DNA of 5,503 nucleotides. Source: a bacterium. GTDB lineage: Bacteria; Actinomycetota; Acidimicrobiia; Acidimicrobiales; CATQHL01. The notes beneath the pieces are model-generated. The model did no database searches and was not told the origin of the DNA. It saw only the letters and a program-made list of their open reading frames with translations. Location of the stretch: positions 1 through 5,503 of the forward strand of contig JAPONU010000044.1 of the NCBI GenBank assembly GCA_026713745.1. The letters run 5' to 3'. Positions 1-5,188 of the stretch are shown piece after piece. The position numbers and the translations under genes are program-made. Numbering within the stretch: position 1 is the first letter of the stretch; every line of letters starts with the position of its first letter.

Positions 1-196
1 CCTCCCCCGACGCGCGGGCGACAGACCGGCGCACCGGGGGCTCGGAGACGAACCGGACATCGAGCACACGTCCCCGGACACCGCAGGCGCGGCGGCGGGT
101 TGGGACGTAACGCGGGCAGACTGAGGCCCTGACGCACAAGCCGCTCCGGCGAACGGCGCCCAGCAGCGCGCCAACCGGCGAAGGAGACACATACCC
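1..196. other. Upstream region without a convincing gene
   Basis: This stretch is very GC-rich and precedes the VOC gene. All three minus-strand frames are free of stops here, but that follows from the composition (no TCA, TTA or CTA triplets occur) and is not evidence of coding. The three plus frames run open for roughly 110-140 bases from the window edge before stopping, and none gives a recognisable protein end. No clear -35/-10 pair was found. The only supported element is the ribosome binding site at its right end. Confidence 0.5.
181..187 (+). promoter_or_regulatory. Shine-Dalgarno site of the VOC gene
   Basis: AAGGAGA lies 9 bases before the ATG at 197 and matches the anti-Shine-Dalgarno sequence well. 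It fixes the start of the VOC gene. It is the only strong ribosome binding site I see before any gene in the window. Confidence 0.85.
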
Positions 197-994
197 ATGG
201 TCCGACACACCGCGTACGAGCCCGGAACGCCCTCGTGGGCAGACGTGACCAGCCCCGACCCCGACGCCGCCCGCGCCTTCTACGGCGCGTTGTTCGGATG
301 GACGGGCGAGCCGGCCACTGAACCCGAGGCGCGTGGCTACACCGTCATGATGCTGGGCGATGCCGCCGTTGCCGGTCTGGCCCCGACGTTCGGGGAGATG
401 CCGGCGCTGTGGAGCGCGTACGTGACCGTCGCCGATGTGGACGGGGCCGTCGCCGCGGCGGCCGACGCCGGCGGGCAGGTGCTGATGGGTGCGATGGACG
501 TGCTGGACGCTGGTCGCATGGCCGTCATCGCCGATCCCAGCGGCGCGGCGCTGTCGCTGTGGCAACCCGGGTATCACATCGGCGCCGAGGTGCGGATGGA
601 ACCCAACGCCCTGTGCTGGGTCGAGTTGAACACTCGCCAACCCGACGTCGCCGTGAGTTTCTTCAACACACTGTTCGGATGGCAAGCCAACCGGGTCGGG
701 GGGCCGGTCGAAGAGGGCGGGCCCGGATTCGACTACCTCATGCTGCAGTCGGGCGACACCCCCGTCGGTGGCATTATCACGATGGACGAGCATTGGCCCG
801 CCGAGGTGCCCCCGCACTGGATGGTGTACTTCGCCGTCGGTGACTGCGACGCTGCCGCGGCGCGGGTGACCGAGCTGGGCGGGGAGGTCTGCGTGCCGCC
901 GACGGACATCCCTCCGGGCCGGTTCGCCGTCGTGGACGACCCGGCCGGTGCGACCTTCACCATCATCGCCCTGAACCCCGAGATGTTCGGGTAG
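197..994 (+). CDS. Two-module VOC family protein (glyoxalase/bleomycin-resistance fold, CFP32-like)
   Basis: A 265-residue protein made of two tandem VOC modules, about residues 12-125 and 139-258. Each module opens with a W-x-(D/E) strand and a helix ending in a FYGALFGW-type motif (FYGALFGW 28-35; FFNTLFGW 155-162) and closes with a DP(S/A)GA turn (113-117 and 248-252). This layout is typical of actinobacterial proteins related to mycobacterial CFP32/Rv0577. VOC proteins act on small molecules such as methylglyoxal adducts, catechols or antibiotics, but the substrate here cannot be read from sequence. The acidic residue expected on the last strand of each metal-binding module is not obvious (ALSLWQ; TFTIIA), so a classical metal-dependent glyoxalase I reaction is doubtful. 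The protein has no signal peptide and is probably cytoplasmic. The start is set by the strong ribosome binding site at 181-187. It is the first gene of a two-gene unit with the sugar kinase, which begins 4 bases after its stop. Confidence 0.93.
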   Translation: MVRHTAYEPGTPSWADVTSPDPDAARAFYGALFGWTGEPATEPEARGYTVMMLGDAAVAGLAPTFGEMPALWSAYVTVADVDGAVAAAADAGGQVLMGAMDVLDAGRMAVIADPSGAALSLWQPGYHIGAEVRMEPNALCWVELNTRQPDVAVSFFNTLFGWQANRVGGPVEEGGPGFDYLMLQSGDTPVGGIITMDEHWPAEVPPHWMVYFAVGDCDAAAARVTELGGEVCVPPTDIPPGRFAVVDDPAGATFTIIALNPEMFG

Positions 995-998
995 TCCC

Positions 999-1937
999 AT
1001 GACTGCAGCAGGGAACGCCGGAGTGCCGCGGGTCATGATCGTGGGAAGCACCATGATGGACCTCGTGGCCTACGCCGACCGCCTGCCCGAGGCCGGCGAG
1101 ACCGTCGTGGGCACTTCGTTCCAGACGGGCTTCGGCGGCAAGGGCGCCAACCAGGCGGTCATGGCCCGGCTGCTGGGGGCGGACGTGTCGATGGTGTGCT
1201 GCGTCGGCAGCGACGGCTACGGCGCCGAGACCCTCCAGAACTTCGCCGACCGGGGCATCGACACGACGTGGGCGCGCCGGGTACCGGGCGCCAGCGGGGT
1301 GGCACCCATCTGGGTGGAGGCCGGCGGCCAGAACCGCATCATCATCCTGCCGGGCGCCAACCTGGCGATGGACCCGGATGTGGCAATCGCGGCGATGAAC
1401 GACGGGCCGGCACCGGGTGTCGTGGCCGGGCAGTTCGAGATCCCCCAGAGCGTGACAGCCGCTGCTTTCGCCGCCGCCCGGCGCCGGGGTGCCGTGACGG
1501 TCCTGAACCCTGCCCCGGCCGCGCCCCTGGAGCCCGCCCTGGCGGCCGAGGTGGACTGGCTGATCCCCAATGAGGTGGAGTTGGCGGCCCTTGCCGGCAC
1601 AGACCCCGATGACCTCCCCGGCGACGACCTCCTGCGGTCGTTGGCCGAACGGGTGGGCTGCCGCCTGCTGGTGACCCTCGGCGAGGCCGGCTCGGCGCTG
1701 GTCGGCACCGACGGCGCCGTGCAACGCATTCCCGCACCCACCGTCGACGCCGTGGACACCACCGGCGCCGGCGACGCCTTCGTGGGTGGCTTCATCTGGG
1801 CTCTCGCCGGCGGCCGCAGCGATACCGACGCCGTCGGTATCGCCACCACCGTCGCCGCCGACAGCGTCACCCGCCCCGGCACGCAACTCTCCTTCGCCAC
1901 CCCCGAGGCCTACGAGAGGCTCCTGGCCGACCTCTGA
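999..1937 (+). CDS. rbsK: Ribokinase-type PfkB family sugar kinase
   Basis: A 312-residue protein with the full PfkB/ribokinase plan, close to the usual family length of about 300-310. The N-terminal strand carries VGSTMMDLV (15-23), followed by the sugar-binding signature GGKGANQA (46-53). NPAPA (170-174), PNEVE (190-194) and VTLGEAGS (225-232) line the nucleotide half. DTTGAGDAF (253-261) is the second PfkB signature, with the anion hole and the likely catalytic base D259. SVTRPGTQLS (289-298) matches the cation- and ATP-binding end of ribokinases. The expected reaction is ATP-dependent phosphorylation of D-ribose at O5, feeding the pentose phosphate pathway; a related sugar or nucleoside substrate cannot be excluded. 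In the first motif the common ribokinase N of GSxNMD is M here, as in some divergent ribokinases. The ATG lies 4 bases after the VOC stop with no good ribosome binding site, so coupled translation is likely. No ribose transporter or regulator is visible nearby. Confidence 0.9.
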   Translation: MTAAGNAGVPRVMIVGSTMMDLVAYADRLPEAGETVVGTSFQTGFGGKGANQAVMARLLGADVSMVCCVGSDGYGAETLQNFADRGIDTTWARRVPGASGVAPIWVEAGGQNRIIILPGANLAMDPDVAIAAMNDGPAPGVVAGQFEIPQSVTAAAFAAARRRGAVTVLNPAPAAPLEPALAAEVDWLIPNEVELAALAGTDPDDLPGDDLLRSLAERVGCRLLVTLGEAGSALVGTDGAVQRIPAPTVDAVDTTGAGDAFVGGFIWALAGGRSDTDAVGIATTVAADSVTRPGTQLSFATPEAYERLLADL

Positions 1938-1942
1938 GCCGC

Positions 1943-1967
1943 GTTGGGCCCGGCTGTCGGCGCCAAC
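1943..1967 (+). terminator. Weak hairpin after the kinase gene
   Basis: GTTGG (1943-1947) and CCAAC (1963-1967) form the outer stem, with an inner CCG/CGG pairing separated by a 2x2 mismatch. It begins 6 bases after the kinase stop, where two genes converge. There is no T-tract after it, so it is a poor intrinsic terminator and may be chance pairing in GC-rich DNA. Confidence 0.25.
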
Positions 1968-1993
1968 TCGCCCGCCCCTCACCCCGGCCGAAC

Positions 1994-2851
1994 TCAGCGG
2001 CGACTCGCTCGCCGACCAAGGCGGCGATTCTCGAGTGGAGTGTCCTCGACGCTCCCATAGCGAGCCGTTCGCCGGGCGCCAGTCATCCGGAGTTTCTCGT
2101 CCCTCACCAGGCGTCGCAGCAGTCGCGAGGCTTGATCGGGTGCGATCCGGCACAACTCGGCCGCCTCAGCGCGCCCGATCGAGCCGTGCCGGTTGACGTA
2201 GGTAAGGATCATCTGCTCCTGCTGTATCGGGTCAAAGCCGCGTGTACGGACGTACGCAGCTGATTCGCCCATCTCCTTGTACAACTCGGCGGCCAGGTGA
2301 TAGTTGCGTCCCCTGCCTTCACCGCGGGATTCCAGGAGGCCGCGTTCAACGAGCGAATTCATAACTGATCGAGCCTCGTCGGCCCCGACCTGCAGAAGTT
2401 CACCTGCGCGACTCGAAGTAACTCGACTCTCAACTCGCACCTCGTGGAGCACCTGCAGCGTGCGGAGGTCGAGCGGTTCACCGTCACGTTCGGAAGCCGC
2501 AATGAACGAAGCGAGTTCCCGGTCGGCTGGGCCTGCCGGCAGTCGAGCTTCGACCCACGCACGTGTCGATCGTGAGTAGTCAGGTCGAGGTCGTCCCAGA
2601 GCCAACTGGCTCCTGAACGCCCGGTTGACACCGCGGCCTGTCCGCTCGACCAGCCCGGCGCGTTTGAATGCGTCAGCGATTAGCGGGTTCCGGGCTTGCG
2701 GCGGCGCTGTCAAGAGGTTGTCAATTGTGATCCCCCCGGGAAATGCTCCGGCGCTTGTGACCGCCAGATCCTGCGACCCCTCGATGGCTACCCGCACCTG
2801 GCCAATGACCGAGTAGTCGCGATGGATACGTTCCACTTTGCGCGTTAGCAA
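1994..2851 (-). pseudogene. N-terminally truncated AlbA_2/RecG-C-like ATP-binding transcriptional regulator
   Basis: The 285 codons read from a TTG at 2851 match the C-terminal half of proteins that combine an N-terminal AlbA_2 (Schlafen-like) domain, a GHKL-type ATPase segment (HATPase_c_4) and winged-helix domains. Visible marks are HRDYS (10-14), VTSAGAFPGGIT (31-42), RNPLIADAF (54-62), GLVERTGRGV (66-75), a helix-turn-helix-like region around 143-185 and a final winged helix (about 213-266) ending in TARYGS. Intact relatives are usually about 450-600 residues, so the AlbA_2 domain and the start of the ATPase are missing. The break lies in the N-box: the expected E-A-x-x-N-A before HRDYS is replaced by LTRKVERI, so the Mg-ATP-binding Glu and Asn are absent. 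Reading further upstream in this frame meets a TGA at 2866-2864 after four codons, with no ribosome binding site. The ORF itself is otherwise open and its C-terminal end looks natural. It converges on the kinase gene. A short expressed DNA-binding fragment is possible but less likely than a remnant. Confidence 0.75.
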
Positions 2852-2882
2852 GTCACGTAAAGGTCAGCGCATAACTTTGCAA
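2836..2882. repeat. Direct repeat pair, copy 1
   Basis: CTTTGCGCGTT (2836-2846) opens the unit, and CGCA (2868-2871) with ACTTTGCAA (2874-2882) closes it. The same three blocks recur in the same order and at the same internal distances 127 bases downstream, while the 21 bases between the first and second blocks have diverged. This copy starts inside the first codons of the truncated ATPase reading frame, within a few codons of the point where homology to the family ends. Confidence 0.5.
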
Positions 2883-3082
2883 CCCTGCTATTTCAAACCC
2901 GCCACGCCGGGGACTCGAGTGGTTTCGTGGGGCAAGGCTGGCTCCTGCGGCTATGCGCATCCCTTTGCGCGTTCATTTTCTGCATTGCACTAGTCGCAAT
3001 ACTTTGCAATCGGGCAGCAAGCGGGGCGACCGGCCCGCGTGAACTCCGGGGAGGCTCGGTTCCGGCCGACGATGCGGGGTGG
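2852..3082. other. Lower-GC gap between the gene remnant and the transporter gene
   Basis: No supported gene lies here. The composition drops to 48% GC over 2821-2880 and 53% over 2941-3000, against 73-80% in sampled lines of the kinase gene. The stretch carries a paired degenerate direct repeat with a 127-base offset and a small inverted repeat, ATTGCA (2984-2989) with TGCAAT (3005-3010). Together with the truncated gene end next to it, this suggests the trace of an insertion or deletion. No terminator for the transporter gene was evident. Confidence 0.5.
2963..3009. repeat. Direct repeat pair, copy 2
   Basis: CTTTGCGCGTT (2963-2973), CGCA (2995-2998) and ACTTTGCAA (3001-3009) repeat the blocks of copy 1 with a constant 127-base offset. 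The hexamer CTTTGC thus occurs at 2836, 2875, 2963 and 3002, giving 39-base spacing within each copy. It could be a pair of protein-binding sites or the ends of a decayed element; the sequence alone does not decide. Confidence 0.5.
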
Positions 3083-4033
3083 TCAGTCCGGGGGTGGGCG
3101 GTGGACGACTCGGGACTCGCGGCGGCTGGTGAGCCAGGCGCCGAGCAGCACGACTGCGATTCCGGCCCACTGCAGTGGAAGGATGACCTCGGAGCGGAAC
3201 ACGATGCCCAGCACCATGGCGACGATGGGGATGAAGTAGACGGCCACACCGCCGCGGGTTGCGCCCACTCTGCCCACCAGCGCCGCCATGATCACGAACG
3301 CGGCGCCGGTGTTGATGACTCCCAACGTTGCGACCGCCACGACCGGTCCTGCACTCCACCGCGAGCCGGCCATTCCGGCCAGGCCGAAGGGCACCGTAGC
3401 GATGGCGGCGACACCCAGCGCTCTCATCATCACCGCCGGCGCTCCGTAACGCTGCTGGAGGGGGACCGCCAGGTTCAGGGCGATTCCGTAGCAGACGGTG
3501 GCCACCACCACGAGCAGAACCCCCCGGGCGGCGGAAGAGGATCCCAGCGCCGCGGGCAGGCCGATGCCGACCGTTCCGGCAAACCCGAGCGCGACGCCGG
3601 CGGCTTGGCGGAAACGGGGCAATGACCGGAGCAGCACGATGGCGACCAACGTGCTGAAGATCGGCACCGCGGCGTTCAGCATGCCGGCCAGAGCCGAGTC
3701 GATGTGCTGCTGGGCTATCGGGAACAGAAGAGACGGAACGGCCACCCAAATGAGTCCGAGCAGGACGACACGCGGGTAGTCGGCTCGGTCCAGCGGCACT
3801 CGGGTGGCCGGGACGACGATCAAGGTCAAGAAGCCGAGCGTGACCCTGACCCAGGTAACGACCGTCGGCGCCAGCGACTCCAGACCAATCTCGATGAACA
3901 GGAACGAGGATCCCCAGATGAGGGCCACCCCGCACAGCAGTGCCCATTCCACCAACCCGAAGGGCTCGAGTGTTGAGCCCTGGGCGGTCAAAGACACGCG
4001 GCGGCGTCCGGCAAAGAAGAGGCCCTCGGACAT
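3083..4033 (-). CDS. EamA/DMT-superfamily transporter
   Basis: Read from the ATG at 4033, this is a 316-residue, strongly hydrophobic protein with about ten membrane helices arranged as two EamA repeats, the usual size for the drug/metabolite transporter superfamily. The first repeat begins with WALLCGVALIWGSSFLFIEI (30-49), whose WGSSF is a hallmark, and continues through VRVTLGFLTLIVV and the pair around 88-136. The second repeat runs from about 169 to 301, with VAVYFIPIVAMVLGIVF (263-279) matching the conserved proline-containing helix, and ends in a basic tail. It sits in the cytoplasmic membrane and probably exports a small metabolite or amino acid; the substrate is unknown. The frame stays open to an ATG at 4165, which would add 44 Arg-rich residues unlike the family. 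I prefer 4033, which also has TAGGCT on the minus strand at 4050-4045 as a candidate -10 element. It stands alone, with the tRNA-Ser gene upstream on the same strand. Confidence 0.9.
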   Translation of the reverse strand: MSEGLFFAGRRRVSLTAQGSTLEPFGLVEWALLCGVALIWGSSFLFIEIGLESLAPTVVTWVRVTLGFLTLIVVPATRVPLDRADYPRVVLLGLIWVAVPSLLFPIAQQHIDSALAGMLNAAVPIFSTLVAIVLLRSLPRFRQAAGVALGFAGTVGIGLPAALGSSSAARGVLLVVVATVCYGIALNLAVPLQQRYGAPAVMMRALGVAAIATVPFGLAGMAGSRWSAGPVVAVATLGVINTGAAFVIMAALVGRVGATRGGVAVYFIPIVAMVLGIVFRSEVILPLQWAGIAVVLLGAWLTSRRESRVVHRPPPD

Positions 4034-4040
4034 GATCGCG

Positions 4041-4050
4041 GGCGAGCCTA
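4041..4050 (-). promoter_or_regulatory. Candidate -10 element of the transporter gene
   Basis: On the minus strand TAGGCT (4050-4045) fits the actinobacterial TANNNT -10 pattern and would start transcription near 4038, about five bases before the ATG at 4033. There is no clear ribosome binding site. The ten bases TAGGCTCGCC are identical to those before the CMD-family gene at 4362-4371. No convincing -35 was seen. Confidence 0.35.
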
Positions 4051-4171
4051 AGCGTCGTCGCCCCGAAACCCGCTGGGCGCAAGGTGAGCCAAGGGCCAGG
4101 AAAGCGAGATGGCGCTCAAGCCGAAGCGAACAGATCCAAGACCGGACGCAGAACCTCGCAAACATCCGATC

Positions 4172-4186
4172 GTCCCGTCAGGGGAC
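4172..4186 (-). terminator. Possible weak hairpin after the tRNA gene
   Basis: GTCCC (4172-4176) pairs with GGGAC (4182-4186) around a 5-base loop, 26 bases beyond the tRNA 3' end. The stem is short and only an interrupted T run (ATGTTT) follows on the minus strand, so termination here is a weak guess. Confidence 0.25.
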
Positions 4187-4211
4187 TTGTTGACCCTGGC
4201 CTCGCAGCTTG

Positions 4212-4304
4212 TGGCGGAGAGGGTGGGATTTGAACCCACGAAGGGCTTGTGACCCTTACTCCCTTAGCAGGGGAGCGCCTTCAACCGGACTCGGCCACCT
4301 CTCC
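4212..4304 (-). tRNA. tRNA-Ser (anticodon GCT)
   Basis: A complete class II tRNA folds on the minus strand. The acceptor stem pairs GGAGAGG (4304-4298) with CCTCTCC (4222-4216), with G73 as discriminator at 4215 and an encoded CCA at 4214-4212. The anticodon stem is CTCCC/GGGAG around the loop CTGCTAA, giving GCT (4268-4266), which reads AGC and AGT serine codons. The long variable arm AAGGG/CCCTT that marks serine tRNAs is present, and the T arm is GTGGG TTCAAAT CCCAC. The gene is divergent from the CMD-family gene. TATCAT on the minus strand (4321-4316) is a possible -10 element 11 bases before the tRNA 5' end. Confidence 0.97.
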
Positions 4305-4315
4305 GTGAAGGCCGC

Positions 4316-4321
4316 ATGATA
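4316..4321 (-). promoter_or_regulatory. Candidate -10 element of tRNA-Ser
   Basis: TATCAT on the minus strand is one base from the TATAAT consensus and would start the transcript about five bases before the mature tRNA 5' end. The -35 position holds only a poor match (TGGCTC or GGCTCC). Confidence 0.4.
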
Positions 4322-4361
4322 ACCCGGCGAGCGCCACCGGAGCCATCGCAGGGGTGCTGGA

Positions 4362-4367
4362 TAGGCT
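4362..4367 (+). promoter_or_regulatory. Candidate -10 element giving a leaderless CMD-family mRNA
   Basis: TAGGCT matches the TANNNT -10 pattern and is followed by exactly six bases before the ATG at 4374, so transcription would start at the A of the start codon. No Shine-Dalgarno sequence precedes that ATG. Leaderless mRNAs of this geometry are common in actinobacteria. No -35 stands out. Confidence 0.45.
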
Positions 4368-4373
4368 CGCCGC

Positions 4374-4946
4374 ATGACTGACCAGCCCATCTCCTCCTTC
4401 CCGGTTCCCGACCTGGCCGATATCCCGGAGGATCTGCGAGAGCGGATCGAAGAGGTGGCGACCAAGACGGGCTTCGTACCCAACGTCTTCCTGGCGCTCG
4501 CCCACCGGCCGGCCGAGTTGCGTGCCTTCCTGGCGTATCACGATGCCTTGATGGCGGCTGAGGGTGGGCTGACTCCGGCCGAGAAGGAGATGATCGTCGT
4601 GGCCACCAGCGCCGCCAACGACTGCCTCTACTGCACCGTCGCGCACGGCGCGGTCCTGCGCATCCGCTCCAAGGACCCGCTGCTGGCCGACCAGCTGGCC
4701 ATCGACCCCGCCCAGGCCGACATCAGCGACCGCCAGCGCGCCATGGTCGACTTCGCCCTGGAGATGTGCCGCGAGCCCGCCGGCATCGGCCCCGCCGACT
4801 ACGACGGACTCCGGGACCACGGCTTCAGCGACGAGGACATCTGGGACATCGGCGCCATCACGGCACTGTTCGCCATGTCCAACCGCATGGCCCACCTCAC
4901 CGCCATGCGCCCCAACGACGAGTTCTTCACGATGGGCCGCGCTTGA
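4374..4946 (+). CDS. Peroxidase-related protein of the AhpD/carboxymuconolactone decarboxylase (CMD) family
   Basis: A 190-residue protein, all helical in outlook and typical in length for the uncharacterised peroxidase-related branch of the AhpD-like superfamily. The redox centre is clear: ATSAANDCLYCTVAH (77-91) gives C84-x-x-C87-x-x-x-H91, preceded by E72 in the EKEMIVVA helix, as in AhpD. The N-terminal part has the family hallmark GFVPNVFLALAHRPAELRAF (33-52). DISDRQRAMVDFAL (116-129) and the DIWDIG helix (156-161) complete the fold. In AhpD the cysteine pair reduces peroxides or recycles a peroxiredoxin using a thiol donor; the partner and true substrate here are not known. It is cytoplasmic and probably oligomeric, as family members are. 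The ATG has no ribosome binding site but lies six bases after a TAGGCT -10-like element. The gene is separated by 47 bases from the toxin-antitoxin pair, which has its own promoter candidate. Confidence 0.9.
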   Translation: MTDQPISSFPVPDLADIPEDLRERIEEVATKTGFVPNVFLALAHRPAELRAFLAYHDALMAAEGGLTPAEKEMIVVATSAANDCLYCTVAHGAVLRIRSKDPLLADQLAIDPAQADISDRQRAMVDFALEMCREPAGIGPADYDGLRDHGFSDEDIWDIGAITALFAMSNRMAHLTAMRPNDEFFTMGRA

Positions 4947-4993
4947 CTACAGATCTGTAGGCAGAATCTGCTACAGACTGGTAGTCTGGCAAC
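4944..4993 (+). promoter_or_regulatory. Operator and promoter region of the toxin-antitoxin pair
   Basis: Three adjacent inverted repeats fill the gap: the perfect 14-base palindrome CTACAGATCTGTAG (4947-4960), GCAGA-A-TCTGC (4961-4971), and CAGACT-GGT-AGTCTG (4974-4988). CAGA begins at 4950, 4962 and 4974, a strict 12-base step. CTACAGA recurs at 4947 and 4971. Ribbon-helix-helix antitoxins bind such closely spaced tandem half-sites. TAGTCT (4982-4987), in the last palindrome, fits a -10 element and is followed by six bases before the ATG at 4994, so the mRNA would be leaderless. TTGACT (4944-4949), overlapping the stop of the previous gene, resembles a -35 but is too far from this -10; an upstream promoter using it would have a poor -10 (TCTGCT, 4967-4972). 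Confidence 0.65.
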
Positions 4994-5188
4994 ATGCAGA
5001 CAACGAGCGTCCGGATCGATCTGGCAACCCATCGCGAGCTCAAGAAGCTGGCCGCAGCGTTGGAGACCACCGTTGGAGCAGCGGTGGCCCTCGCGGTCCG
5101 GCACTTGAGCCAGGAGCGCATGGGAACCCAACTCAACTGTGAGTTGACCCCGGACGACATCGCATGGCTCGATGCTGACCTCGGGTGA
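4994..5188 (+). CDS. Ribbon-helix-helix antitoxin (MazE-like) of a type II toxin-antitoxin pair
   Basis: A 64-residue protein. Residues 3-9 (TTSVRID) form the DNA-contacting strand of a ribbon-helix-helix fold, followed by helix 1 (about 10-22, ATHRELKKLAAAL) and helix 2 (about 26-43, VGAAVALAVRHL). The C-terminal tail (44-64), with LTPDDIAWLDADL, is acidic and probably wraps the toxin. As a dimer it would neutralise the toxin and repress its own promoter, for which the palindromes at 4947-4988 are the natural targets. The start at 4994 has no ribosome binding site but fits a leaderless transcript. Its last 17 bases overlap the start of the toxin gene, the usual sign of coupled translation. 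The identification rests on fold, size and the partner; sequence does not show which MazE subgroup it belongs to. Confidence 0.85.
   Translation: MQTTSVRIDLATHRELKKLAAALETTVGAAVALAVRHLSQERMGTQLNCELTPDDIAWLDADLG

Noticed and set aside
963..2153. Long minus-strand frame (396 codons) opposite the kinase gene
   Set aside because: It is Gly/Ala/His/Arg-rich, lacks domain motifs and mirrors the codon periodicity of the real ribokinase gene on the other strand.
2887..2910. Possible attachment-site copy of the tRNA-Ser 3' end near ATTTCAAACCC
   Set aside because: The resemblance to the tRNA segment ATTTGAACCC is short and imperfect and does not extend, so no integration site at the tRNA is supported. 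No integrase gene is present.
3039..3239. Short plus-strand frame at the transporter 3' end
   Set aside because: It is antisense to the last two transporter helices, has no ribosome binding site and no recognisable fold.
2927..3625. Plus-strand GTG-started reading frame whose first 30 residues look like a membrane helix (LCAFIFCIALVAILC)
   Set aside because: There is no ribosome binding site, most of the frame is antisense to the transporter gene, and the later residues are His/Gly/Arg-rich in the way of a shadow frame. The hydrophobic start comes from the low-GC repeat region.
4034..4165. N-terminal extension of the transporter to an ATG at 4165
   Set aside because: The added 44 residues are Arg-rich with no family similarity. 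The 316-residue version from 4033 has the normal family length and a candidate promoter just before it.
4281..4895. Minus-strand frame opposite the CMD-family gene
   Set aside because: It runs through the tRNA gene region, has a biased Gly/Val/Ala composition and no family signature, while the plus strand encodes a clear AhpD-like protein.
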